A stretch of 64,000 nucleotides of DNA, from positions 1 through 64,000 of the forward strand of contig JAQSEB010000194.1 of assembly GCA_030063045.1 (NCBI GenBank). Reading direction: 5' to 3'. Under the pieces are notes generated by a model, which saw nothing but the letters and a program-made list of their open reading frames with translations, searched no databases and was not told where the DNA came from. The stretch comes from Pratylenchus scribneri (taxonomy: Eukaryota > Nematoda > Chromadorea > Rhabditida > Pratylenchidae). Positions 42,662 through 54,530 of the stretch are shown here, in pieces; position 1 is the first letter of the stretch, and each line of letters starts with the position of its first letter. The translations under genes and the position numbers were made by a program.

Positions 42662-44435
42662 ATGGACAGCAGATACAAAAATAACAAAGATGGCTTTGGA
42701 GAAATGCCCGAACATGTGGTTGCATATGAAGAAGTTGTGGATGATCAACAACAACAACAATATGTGGAAGTGGAAATTGAGGATGATCAAACTCAAGTAA
42801 ATTGTTTATAAATATTCACCAAATTTATTTAACAATTTAATTTTTAGTATTATGAAGAATATTCTAATCAAATCGAGGAAGGCGTTAATGTCGACCCCAA
42901 CACAGTTTATTATGAACAAGTCATTGAGGTTTAAAAAAAGCAAATTCCTAAAACAAATTTATAATTTTAGGAAAAACCAATTTTACGTTCAACCAATGCT
43001 ACTCTCAGCAATATTGGAAATGCTTCTGGTATTTTTAATTTTAAATATGGTCATCAACACATTTTAAGGTTTATCAAATTATTATGGCCAACAAAATCAG
43101 CGAATTGTACAACCATTCGCTGTTCCATCTTTGCCAGTTCGACCATTACATCAAGGAGGAATTCCAATCAGCAGCAATGGGCAAATTGTTGGTAGCTATG
43201 GCTATTCTCGTCCATCAAAACCAACTTCCTTGATTTATACTCCATCCGCTTCGATTGGAAATCGTCGAGATTCGGCAAACCATCCATTTTCATCGAATTT
43301 CTTTCACATTTTCCCGACTAGTAGTAAACCTCCAAAAATGTTAATAAAATTTTTATTTTGAATAAAATTAATAAATTTAAGACGAAAAGTTTCAAGCAAG
43401 AAAAAGCCATGCAATTGTAACAAATCAATGTGCCTTAAATTATATTGCGATTGTTTCGCCAATGGGGAATTTTGTTTGGATTGCAATTGCAAAGATTGCC
43501 ACAACAATTTGGAGCATGAGGCCGAAAGAAGTCGGGCAATCAAATCATCGTTGGAAAGAAATCCGAGTGCATTCAAGCCAAAGTGAGAATTTTAATTAAT
43601 TTTTATAAAATTTTTAAATTCATTTTTTAGGATTGGAGTCGCTGCAAAGGCTGCTGGAAAAGCGGTGGACATGGAAAGACTGCACCAACGGGGATGTAAT
43701 TGCAAAAGATCAAATTGTCTGAAAAATTACTGCGAATGTTATGAGGTTAGCCAAAAATTGAATGAATTAAAATTGAATTGGAATATTTAGGCCAAAGTGC
43801 CCTGCACGGATAGATGCAAATGCAATACATGCAAAAACACTGAACAAGATAGGCACAACAAATTCAAGGATAAATTCAGCACAACGGCCGGTGGATTGGC
43901 ACAATTGGCAGCAGCGGCTGCAGCCGATAACCGAGGAGGCCGGGGACGATCCCGTTCGATGGACAGCGAAATGGATGGAAGCGACGTGGTTGTGGAGAGC
44001 GAAGAACAGCAAAGGGAAAGAGCTCAACAACAAAACCCAAAAACGTAAATAAAAGGGATTATTAAAAATATTAATAATACATTTTGGCAGGCAACCATGG
44101 TTCTATATGACCGATGATGTGATTGAGGCGACCACAATGTAAATCCATTGATCCATTAAATATGATTAATTCTAATTTTTTAAAGGTGTCTTGTTTCGCA
44201 GGCCCAAGAATATGTAAATTTTAATAATTATTTTAATTTTAATTTTTGACCATTATTATTTTTGTAGGAACAATCAATGTCGGAGGAAGATTTGGAGAAA
44301 AGTGTTCTGAAGGAGTTTGGCCGTTGTTTGGAACAAATAATCGAAAATGCCACTTCCTGCCTTCCATCAAGCAGCCAAATCCATCATCAAATTTCCATTG
44401 ATGTTCCCTCTACTTCTTCAAATATTCAACAATGA
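42662..44435 (+). CDS. lin-54: LIN-54, DNA-binding subunit of the DREAM/MuvB complex, 452 aa
   Basis: Exons 42662..42796, 42848..42928, 42971..43028, 43069..43339, 43382..43582, 43631..43745, 43791..44044, 44091..44138, 44186..44213, 44268..44435, in phase. Two tesmin/TSO1 CXC domains (about residues 190-225 and 270-310), each with Cys-x-Cys-x4-Cys-x3-Tyr-Cys-x-Cys; the Tyr in each (Leu-Tyr-Cys-Asp-Cys and Asn-Tyr-Cys-Glu-Cys) inserts into the minor groove of the CHR element in human LIN54. The spacer carries the conserved Arg-Asn-Pro-x-Ala-Phe-x-Pro-Lys motif. The C-terminal helical region should contact LIN-9 and LIN-53 partners. Represses cell-cycle genes. N-terminus is Gln/acid-rich and Ser/Pro-rich and probably disordered. 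Confidence 0.95.
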
Positions 44436-45657
44436 TTTGATTATTTTTCATTTAATCCATCAACCACCCACAATTCTTCTTAAATTGGATTATTTTATTA
44501 AATATTAATTTTCACTTTTTTCGCTTTTATTGGATAAAACATTAAAATTTGTTTTTGTTGATTATTTTCTAATAAATGAATTTTAATTCAACATTGTGGG
44601 TTTTCATCCACCCACTCCTCCCTTCCATCCACCTTCATTCACTTTTAATCATTTTCCATTGGATTAATAAAATCCCAGTCGAATGACAATAATTCCCCCA
44701 GCCGGTCTTTTTTTTATTGGCCACTAATGATGGCCAAACCATTTGCCCGGGGGCAATGTGTGAAATGAATGGATTCACAAATTTCCAGCATAATTTGTTT
44801 ATTCAATAATTTTATTCGGTCCATCTGCTATTCAGTTTATTATTTTCAGTCCAATTTAAGGCCAAAAATAAGATAATTAGGCTAAAAATACACACATTCT
44901 TTTTTACCTTAATAACTCCTTCCACTTCACCTCCCTCCATCATTAGCCCCTGCCTAATAATCTTCCATCACAACATTGTCCCATTCATCCATCCATTGTT
45001 AAATGCAAAAAAGGCAAAAATAATACAAATGAGATGGACCACAGCTGGACAGAATTTTAACAAAAAATGGGCGAATTCCCTGCTAAAAATATCCAAATTT
45101 ATTTTTAGAGAAGGCTTTTCCCTCCCTGATAATCTCGACCACCGCACTTTTCTTGTCCTTTACTACAATCCGGTTATTCCCTAAATTCCCCCTTTTTGGT
45201 GCCAAATTTGCCATTCCCAATAAATCCACACGGGCTTCTTCCCTCCATTCCAAAATCGACTTAAATTTGCCCTCGAAAATCGTCATTCTCCCTTTGCTCC
45301 GGTGGCCAACTTCCATTCCAATTGTCCCCTCCCCCTTCAATATATTTCCTTTCTAAAAGCCAATCCCCTCCCTCCATTCATTCATTCATATATTCGGTCA
45401 TTTCCATCCATCGGTAGGTGGATTATCGTTAAGTCAAGCTCGGCTGCCTCTGGCTTTTGGCCCCTTTTTTCATGGCCTCTGGCAGTCTTCGAATGTGCGG
45501 ATTATCCATCCCATTCCCCTGCTTTTTCCCCCCTTTTTCCGGCATTTTGCAGAATTTGCTGCATCGAATCTCAGGAATATGCCCTCGGGGAAGAATGCCA
45601 CCGAATTGCAAAAAACAATTCTGAATTTATCTAATTTTTATTATTTTTCAAGCAAAA
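44436..45657. other. 1.2 kb intergenic
   Basis: No gene supported. Pyrimidine-rich plus strand with only short frames. Confidence 0.5.
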
Positions 45658-46854
45658 ATGGATTCTGAATTCCAATCCCATACTTCACCCGTATTTTCGA
45701 CCACCCCCGCAGTCGTGGGGAGCAGTTTTGGTTTTTGGTTAGGTCTTCTTCTTCTCATTATGGCCGTTCTTTTTTTTGCCGTTGGAGCAGGTACCAAAAC
45801 AAATTCAAAATTCATAAATCCTTCGTGGGAATTTTCTTCATTTTTTTTCAACATACTTCTTCATTTTTACCCCAAGGAAATTCAACACCAATTATTAGAA
45901 TTAGTTCATTCAGTCATATTCCCCTCCCACAAATAAGTGTCATCTTCCATTTCATTTTTTTTTGCAAAATTGGCCTCGGCATTTTCCGAATATATTTCCG
46001 CCAATTTTGAGGAAAAAACATTGACCAGACTCAGACTTGTTTACGAAAGCAAAGTGGAAGACCAATAATTATCGATACGAATGAGAGAATGGACCCGGGT
46101 GGTGCCCTCTTTTTCCCCCTTTTATTTTAATTTCCGCATTGGCCAATTCGCAAAATGAACTCATTGTTTGGGAGGGAACAAAACTGCATTCAAATGCACT
46201 TTTCTTCATTTGTTTTTTTGCCATTTTTCAGCCTGGGCCGCCTTTTTCTGCCAATTTGACCGTTCAACAATGGATTCACCCGATTTTGACTTGGAAGCCC
46301 AAGAAGACCATCAAAATGGTGAAGGTGTGAAAAAGAAACCTTGGGAACGTATATTTTGCTGTTGCCGGGGAAGGAATCGGACCGAAGACCCATTGGAGGC
46401 TTATGAAAAGGTAGAGGGAAAAAATTAGGTAATTGGAAAATGGCTGAATTTTTAGGAATATAGCCTTAGCAAGGCTGCAGCCTCCTTCCTTTCGCCCTCC
46501 TTTCACCGTCAAAATACCAATTTTTACCATGGAGGATCGTCTTCGTCACCTTCCAATTTCCATTCTCTACCAAATTCGCCCAGGGAAAGGCCCCAACATT
46601 TGGTCATTTTGGAAAGGCCACCAACACCGCGGGCTGAGAGTTTTCGTCGAAATTCGGCACAGGTTGACCTCCAAAAATGAAATGAAAACAATGAAAATCT
46701 AATTTAGGCCGCCCATCGCCTTTGGCTTCAACAAAAATTCGAAAAGCAATTTGCCAAGGAACTAATGGAAAGCAGAGATGGTCATCATGTTCAATTGTTG
46801 GTGGAAGAACCAGAATTATTGGCTGAACATTTCTTGCCTGGCAAATTCGTCTGA
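45658..46854 (+). CDS. Orphan single-pass membrane protein, 221 aa
   Basis: Exons 45658..45790, 46232..46410, 46456..46662, 46708..46854, in phase. A short Ser/Thr-rich N-terminus, one membrane helix (about residues 25-47), then a cytoplasmic-type tail with three adjacent Cys (Phe-Cys-Cys-Cys-Arg, about 82-86), a good palmitoylation site, followed by Ser/Pro-rich sequence with Pro-Pro-Thr-Pro and a C-terminal helix Trp-Leu-Gln-Gln-Lys-Phe-Glu-Lys-Gln-Phe. No family recognised. The first intron (45791-46231) is 441 bp. Confidence 0.6.
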
Positions 46855-47132
46855 TCTCATTCCCTACGGGTCCCCTCCTATTAAAATGACGACAGTATTT
46901 AATAAAAGGACATTTTTGTATTATTTCCTTTCCCCTCTGATTTGTCAACATTTTTCCCTTAATCCATTTTATGTTCTCCCCCAACGACCGGCAGAATATT
47001 TTGAGCCAATTTTCACTTATTTTTGTATTTTTTCTATCCTTTTTTTAATTTCGTATTTTAATTTAAATTGTCAAAAATAGAAGAATTGACGACATCTTTT
47101 TCGGGGGAAATGAAAATGACACACAATTTTGC

Positions 47133-48762
47133 TCATTTTGACAATTCTACTGTATTTTGATGCCCCAGGCCATTTTCATTTTCCTCTTCCTCCAAAGGCG
47201 CACTCGGCTGAATTGTTCCTTTCTTTTGTTGTCCATTTTCATGATTTTTGTAGAATATCATCAATTCGCTATCTTCACAATATAAATGTGCGTCATCGTC
47301 GTCGTTGACTTTGGCCCCGGCATCCAGGGAACAAAGCATTTGCCAGCCCATTCGATGCAATCTTTCAAAGATGAAAATCAGCAAATGAAGACCACAGGAT
47401 GCCTTGGCAAAGGATTTTATTCATTTTTATTAGGGCAATCAAATCACCTCAAGGGAATTGTCTCGACAAGACCAAGGACGACCGCGCAATTTGAATGTGA
47501 ATATTCGATCGGAGGGAGCTTAAAAAAGAGAAATGCATTTTGTACCCCATGGTGCAAAAACAAAATTACAAATCATAATTGGGTACAAAAACACAATCAC
47601 AATTACAAATCAGAATAGTGCAATTACAATTACAAATCAGAATAGTGCAATTACAATTACAAATCAGAATAGTGCAATTACAATTACAAATCAGAATGGT
47701 GCAATTACAATTACAAATCAGAATAGTGCACAATTACAAATCAGAATGGTGCAATTACAATTACAAATCAGAATGGGGCAATTACAATTACAAATCAGAA
47801 TGGGGCAATTACAATTACAAATCAGAATGGGGCAATTACAATTACAAATCAGAATGGGGGCAATTACAATTACAAATCAGAATGGGGCAATTAAAATTAC
47901 AAATCAGAATGGTGCAATTACAATTACAAATCAGAATGGGGCAATTACAATTACAAATCAGAATGGGGCAATTACAATTACAAATCAGAATGGGGCAATT
48001 ACAATTACAAATCAGAATGGGGCAATTACAATTACAAATCAGAATGGGGCAATTACAATTACAAATCAGAATGGGGCAATTACAATTACAAATCAGAATG
48101 GGGCAATTACAATTACAAATCAGAATAAGGGGAATACAATTACAAATCAGAATAGTGCAATTACAATTACAAATCAGAATAGTGCAATTACAATTACAAA
48201 TCAGAATAGTGCAATTACAATTACAAATCAGAATGGTGCAATTACAATTACAAATCAGAATAGTGCAATTACAATTACAAATCAGAATAGTGCAATTACA
48301 ATTACAAATCAGAATAGTGCAATTACAATTACAAATCAGAATAGTGCAATTACAATTACAATTCAGAATGGGGCAATTACAATTACAAATCAGAATAGTG
48401 CAATTACAATTACAAATCAGAATAGTGCAATTACAATTACAAATCAGAATGGTGCAATTACAATTACAAATCAGAATGGGGCAATTACAATTACAAATCA
48501 GAATGGTGCAATTACAATTACAAATCAGAATGGGGCAATTACAATTACAAATCAGAATGGTGCAATTACAATTACAAATCAGAATGGAGCAAAAACACAT
48601 TTACAAATACAAATCAACCCCAAAACAGATTTTAATAGGTAATAGCCACCAACCTTCTTCCTCTTGAATTCCCTTTTCCCATTCCGCCTCCAACATTGCC
48701 CGAATTGCCGCCCTCAAATTGGTCGGCGCATCCAATAATCGAAGTTGGTCTGCACGAGCCAT
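47133..48762 (-). CDS. Orphan conserved-looking protein with a satellite-filled intron, 149 aa
   Basis: Three exons, minus strand: 48762-48654, 47518-47448, 47402-47133, in phase. The core reads Phe-Thr-Phe-Lys-Leu-Arg-Gly-Arg-Pro-Trp, then a hydrophobic helix Leu-Leu-Ile-Phe-Ile-Phe-Glu-Arg-Leu, then Met-Gly-Trp-Gln-Met-Leu-Cys-Ser-Leu-Asp, ending in an acidic tail. I recall similar layouts in uncharacterised metazoan proteins but cannot name the family. The first intron (47519-48653) is mostly satellite array 3. Starts 197 bases after the preceding minus-strand gene stops, so it may be the last gene of an operon. Confidence 0.65.
47565..48615. repeat. Satellite array 3, 27 bp units, inside an intron
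   Basis: About 38 copies of the unit with core CAATTACAAATCAGAAT and three interspersed spacer variants (TAGTG, GGTG, GGGG). Some copies are truncated or have one extra base, which shifts the frame. Long repeat frames over 350 codons on plus and 252 on minus are by-products of the 27 bp period. Confidence 0.97.
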
Positions 48763-48959
48763 ACTCAATCCGAATATTTTGCTTGGGACTGGCCCCGAGG
48801 AAGACTCGAAAACGAGCGAACTCTTTTTTGTGATTGGAATGGGGAAAATAATACGGTAGAGCGGCGAAAGTATTTTTGAAGCAAAACAAATGGAATTTGG
48901 ATGAATTTAATTGAAATTGAGAGAGATATTTCAATTACTGCTGGCAATGTTTTTATATA

Positions 48960-50841
48960 TTAATTCCTTTTTACTTTGTCCAAATTGTTTTGCCCAATTT
49001 GAGCCGAGCCCGAAAATTTCCATCCGCAATGCCAAAGGGCCAAAAACATTTCGATGACTGCCAATTGAGTGTCCAATAATTGGTTTTGATCGGACCAAAA
49101 AATGGGCAAGGTGAAAATAATTTCCGAACAGCCCATCTGAAGGAAATAATTGGAGGGAAGAAAGAAAGAATTACCCAGCTGGGCCTGATCTGTTTTATTC
49201 GATTGTTTTCACTCAATGTTTGCTCAATTATTTTTGCTGCCTCTGGAGGGCATTCAAAAAGACGAAGATGGAATTTGGATTCGAAGGAGAGGAGAAAAAG
49301 TTGCCTTTGGTCCAAAATTGGGTACAATGGTGGATGAGGCTGGGAAAAAAATGAAAAAAAAAATGAAGGAAATGAAATATGATGATGAACCTTCCTAAAA
49401 ACGATTGTATCATTTTTGCCGTTTCCCTTTGCGCTGAATTGGGCACAAAAGGAAAAGCCGCGGGCATAAAAATGACGGAAAAGGCCGAGAAAAAGGCGGC
49501 GAGTGGTAATCAACGAAAATGGTGGAAAAAGATTTGAAAGAAGGATAATGTGGAGAGGAGAAACCTCGTCAAATTTATGGCTGCCAAATGGCTGACCCTG
49601 AAAATGGATTTCGGCAAATCTGGGTCGATTATTGCCGGGACAAGGCAAATCCGAAGTTGAGGTCGAATTCCCGGGACAATGAACAATTTTGGTGCCACTG
49701 AATTCTGACTAAATAGAAAGGATGGGAGGAAATGAAGTCCAAAAATGCTGAGACCGACTCGAATCCAACGAATCAACGAAGCCTAAATTTGAATTGAATG
49801 GAATTTGTATGGAATTGACCTCATCATCGGAATCGGCTGCAATTTGAGGTGGGCAACAATGTGGATATTGGCCCAATGAAGATTGGGACAATTGGAGGAC
49901 ATTCTTCGAACGAATGCCAATCCAGACAATGCATTCCGATGGGTCCAAAGCATAATGGCACTATAGAGGTGAACATTATCCCAAAAATGGAATCTTTTTA
50001 TTACCTTTGTCTCTTTTTCCTCTTCTTCGTTTCCCATTGGCATAAAGAATATCAACGTGTTTCGAACGAACATTTTGCCGGTGTATGGACTGGCCTCAAG
50101 GCGAAAATTCTCATTTTCAAGGAGAACAATCAAACGGCAAATGAAATCTCGAACTTCGGCCAATTCGCTGGCAGTTGGACTGCCCAAAGAAGAAGACATC
50201 GAGAATGGACTGGCCCCCAAATGGACAGTCAGTTGGGGACCACGCCGGAGGACACGGTCAATGCCAGCTATTTGAAAATAGAGGCGAATAGATTTGGCCT
50301 TGATTATCGCCATAACAAACCCTGCCATTGTTTTCGGACCATTCGGTGGATCAACCCCGCCGAAGGCCCAATCCCGGCTCCTCCATCCTTTCGTATCTTC
50401 TTTTCGCCACTTACATCCAAAGCTGCCTTTTTCTGTATTTCTGTATCCTTCGTAATGATTCCATCCCCATCCGGCACTGTAGATGAAGAACATCGTTCCG
50501 TCAACTTTGGTTCAATTATGGCAAGAATTTCAGGAGACTGGAAAATTGGGGATGATTCAAATTGGAGCCCTGTGAATTTCTCTCACTTCCAATGAAATTG
50601 CAAGGAATTGACTCAACGATGATTCCTTTGGAACGGAGTAGCCAACGCCCATTATATTAGTAAGAAAATCCTCCAAAAGCCATCGGTTCAAATAGTAAAG
50701 TTTTGATTTGTTTTTAATTTGTTGAGTTTTTATGGATTCTTCAATTATGAGACCAATTAAGCGCACGCATTCCCCTCTCCTAACCAATGATACCTTTTTA
50801 AACTTTCTCAGCGTTGTTGCCGGGAAACCAAAATTATTTTC
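48960..50841 (-). CDS. Orphan protein, at least 465 aa, start unresolved
   Basis: Exons, minus strand: 50841-50587, 50537-50321, 50267-50005, 49960-49820, 49708-49565, 49426-49391, 49339-49175, 49136-48960; phase holds. The frame opens at 50841 with no ATG for many codons; the first in-frame Met lies in an Ile-Met-Gly-Val-Gly context near 50660, so a trans-splice site or an extra 5' exon is needed. Features include a Gly-Ala-Ser-Pro segment, a run of Glu near residue 235, Cys pairs, and a C-terminal helix Val-Ile-Glu-Met-Phe-Leu-Ala-Leu-Trp-His-Cys-Gly-Trp-Lys-Phe that resembles the helix-Gly-Trp motif of the next gene downstream. Follows SF1 by about 225 bases on the same strand. Function unknown. 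Confidence 0.6.
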
Positions 50842-51065
50842 TCAAGATTGGAAGGGCAAAACAGTTGTGAAATGATTTATGGGATTGATTTATTTTATTT
50901 AAATTGAAAAATAACATCAAAAGGAGGATTGCTGGTCACAAAATAAAACAAAGCATATTATTTAAATTGGAAAACATAAAATAAAATAAAAATTGATTTC
51001 CAAATAAATGATTATCAATAATAATCCTCGCAAAATTATTCTTCTTCTTCCCATTCTTCTCCTTC

Positions 51066-54000
51066 TTAAGACGGCGGCGGTGGAGCAGAGAAAATCGATT
51101 CAAATTCTTCCTTAAGCTGAAAATAAATTTTAATTTTATTTGGTATGGAATATGGAAATTAACCTCAGCCTTTGGGACGGGCGGAGGGGGTGGCGGTGGC
51201 GGAGGGAACATGGCCAATCCACCGCTGGATGATGAAGCATTGGCGCAAGCATCGCCTTCAGAACCGCCGGGTGGTGGAGGAACCGGAGCCGGATATCCTT
51301 GCTGACCTCCTCCGGCTTGCTGCCATGCAACCCAGGCTGCGGCAGCCGCTGCCGGATCTTGGCCAGGAAGACCGGAAAATCCATAGAAAGCACTGGGTCC
51401 ATCTGAAAATGATTTATTGGAATTTTTGAATAAATTCATAAAAATAAATTAATTTTTGTTTGCTATCACCAATTGGTTGCAAATTAACATTTATTTATTG
51501 CATCCACATTTTCGCCTTTAATAGAATTTAATTTATGGCATATTTTTAAAAACATTCCATTTTTATTTTTTAAATTGCAATGAAATGTGGAACAAATGCC
51601 AATATTAAAAATATTAAATAAAATGCATATACCAATTGCCCAGGAAGGATATCCTTGTTGTTGATTTGTTTTGGCCAAATTGACTCGAACAATCGGAGCT
51701 TGGGAAGGCAATTGGTAACGAGGACGATTTGCGGTTGGTTGACCAGGTGTAATGAATGCCAATGGAGTGGGTTGGCCTTGTTGACTTCCTTGTCCTTGCT
51801 GGCCACCAACACCAGCCGGCGTTTTTTGACCCAATTCGGCCATCAATGCAGAATACTAAATGGAAATGGATTAAATGATTTATGATGTTGAAATTAACCT
51901 CTGAATCAATCATTGCCGGATCAATTCGTGGATTTTTGCAATCCTTCGCAATGTGGCCAGCACCACCACAAAGTGCGCAAACTGTGCTGGCCGTCACATT
52001 TGGTGCTTCCATACATTCCCAACTGAAAATTTTTTTTAAATTGAATAAAAAAATTAATGTAATCAACGTTTTATGTTGGTCACTGCCACAATTACTGCAA
52101 CGGGCGCCACTCAAAATGTCCTCGGGGCGAAGTGTTCCATTGAGGAGGGCCAGTTCACGGAGTTGAAGTTTGCGAAGTTCATTTTGGCCATCCGGTATCA
52201 TCAATGCGGCATTCACAATTTCACGAATCTATCAAATATATTTATAAATGATTTGACCAATCTATTCCAAATTTAACCTTTTCACATCCTCTTTTGATCG
52301 CCTCCCGGTCTGTGGCCGTCACATAAGCATGCAGCGGTTCATTTTCGCCGGGCAATGGTCCAGTTCGGGCACCAAGCTTGCCTTCCTTTATTGATCCTTT
52401 CCCACGGATTATTATTTTGCAGCCGGTCTTCAAAATTATTTATTTTTAATTGTTTTAAAAACTAACTTCGGACTCCAAAGCTTTCAGCGTATTTCCTCGC
52501 GGCCCAATCAAAAGTCCAACAAAATTTATTTCCGGATGTTCTTCTTGCGGAATCCAAACTTTGTCATTCAATTTTATATTTGGTGGACTAAATTTGAATT
52601 TAATTAAAATTAATTTTATTAATAATAAATTAACCGATAATCCGCCGGTGGTTTGTACATTGGATTCAATTTCAAAAGTGCCTGAATTTTTTCATGTCGT
52701 CTTTGTTCCAATTCTTGTCTTTTTCGTATTTCTCGAGTGTTCAGCCTTTTTCCGGTCGCATCGTAGACCGGTTCTGGTGAAGGACTTCTGAATTGATAAT
52801 TTCATTTTATTTTAAATTTAATTTATTGGTTAATGACTTTTTTAGGAATCAGTCCAAATTGGTTGGTTTGTGATTTGATTGGGAGGAGCACACCACCTGA
52901 CCTAAACACCTTGCTTTTTTAACAAAAACCAATTAAAATTATTAGATTTTAAAACTGAAAGAATTTTTTGATTAATAATTATTTGGTTGCAATCGTTGAT
53001 TGAACTGAAAGCTTAAAAATTTTGATTAATGTTAATTGGGTGGGTGGATGGCATTTTAACATTTGGAGGATGCCCAAATTATTCTAAATCATTCATTATT
53101 TATTTTTTGATTATATTTCCCTGAATTATTTTAATAATTTAGACCTTTCAGATGGATCCAAATTTTGTCCAAAATCTCCTTGGCGTAATCGACGAGTTGT
53201 TTCTTCAATATCCATTTGAACTGAATAATTAAAGAAGAAAGGACAAAAATATATCATTTTCGGTGAATGAATTTATTTTGGAAATAAATATAATTAATTA
53301 ACTCACATAAATAAATTTGTCGTTGATTATCGTCAATATCCGATGGTAGAATTGTTGGCATGCCGGGTACAAATGCCTTTGTGTTGCTCCAACGTGATTT
53401 TTTCCGACGTTCTCGGTCAGTTTCCACTGCCGATTCTTGGCCCGGCTCTTTCTTAATACCATCTGGAATATTTTTATTAAAATTCAAATTAATAATTTAT
53501 ATTGGTCTGACTTGAATCTTTTGCAAGGATTTCTTCGGCAATAGCCGTATTTCTGGTTGGTGCCTGTGGCATTTTGTTGATTGCTTCCGTTGGTGCCGCC
53601 GCCGATGTCGTTCCAACTATTCCTCCATGGGATTTGTTCAATTTTTGAGCGACCGCTGCTGCAGCGGCCAATGCTGCCGAAAGTGCATCATTTTTGAGTT
53701 GATTTGGTTCATGTTGCTGTGTACCAAGTCCAAGTTGATTTGCATAATACTTAAAATAAACACATTACTAATTCTTCAAAAATATAAACTTGTTGTTGCC
53801 AATCTTGCTGCTGCGATTGTTGTTGGGCAATTTCTTGTTTCATTTGCTGTTGCCGGGCCGCCTCTTGCTGCTGAATTTGCATTTCAATTTGTTGCTGCCG
53901 TAAATGAACTTGTTGCAGAATATCGGCTGGCGGAGGAAACGCAGATATTTGTTGTTCTTCCTCATCGCGTTCATCTAAATTATTCCAAAATTAATTTATA

Positions 54001-54354
54001 TATATTTTGGATTTAAACCTCGATTTTTCTTGCGCTCATGACTTTTCGATCGTTTTTTGCTTTTCCCTTCGCGCGATCTTGACCGTCTCTTATGTCGTTT
54101 TTTGTCAGGCGAACGGGAATGTTTCTTTTCCTTCTTTGAAGACGGTGATTTCGAACGATCTCGATGACGATGCTTTTTAGGTGAAATATCTCCAATTGGC
54201 TCAACTGATCAAACAGAAATTCACTTTTAATATTCGAGAACCTCTACTCACCATTTGGTATTTGTCCCTCAAATTCATTCCCTTCTGCCTCGCTGCCCCA
54301 TTTTCTTACAAATGGCATTGGCTCCATATTTCCGCCAGTTTTACCTCGTTGCAT
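51066..54354 (-). CDS. sfa-1: Splicing factor SF1 / branch-point binding protein (SFA-1), 721 aa
   Basis: Fourteen exons, minus strand: 54354-54252, 54204-54019, 53974-53790, 53749-53512, 53462-53307, 53220-53145, 52787-52635, 52587-52467, 52427-52278, 52228-52068, 52022-51899, 51855-51633, 51402-51164, 51116-51066; phase holds. Order: N-terminal Arg/Ser/Lys/His-rich region (about 35-95), Gln-rich region, U2AF-binding Lys/Arg-Ser-Arg-Trp-Ser motif, Ser-Pro-Ser-Pro-Glu-Pro kinase site, KH-QUA2 domain with Gly-Pro-Arg-Gly-Asn-Thr-Leu and Gly-Lys-Gly-Ser, two zinc knuckles (Cys-x2-Cys-x4-His-x4-Cys type), Pro/Gly-rich tail. Recognises the intron branch point with U2AF. The N-terminal RS-like region is the invertebrate form. 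ATG lies 177 bases after the PPIE stop. Confidence 0.96.
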
Positions 54355-54530
54355 TCTTGGACAATATTATTCGAAATTCGATGATAAAACTAAAAAACAT
54401 TATAATAACAAAATATTGTGTTCATAATACACATTTTAAATCAATAAATAATGAATGATGACCAAATTATTCAAAATAATTTATCGTAAGAAATGAAAAT
54501 AAAAATGAAAACAATTATTTTCTCCATCAA

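Noticed and set aside
47533..48667. Open frames of 369, 362 and 252 codons on both strands
   Set aside because: Satellite array 3 read in different frames; it lies inside an intron of a spliced gene.
49849..50595. Plus-strand 248-codon frame
   Set aside because: Antisense to several exons of the minus-strand orphan, whose splice sites and phase agree; the plus frame has no splice support or family match.
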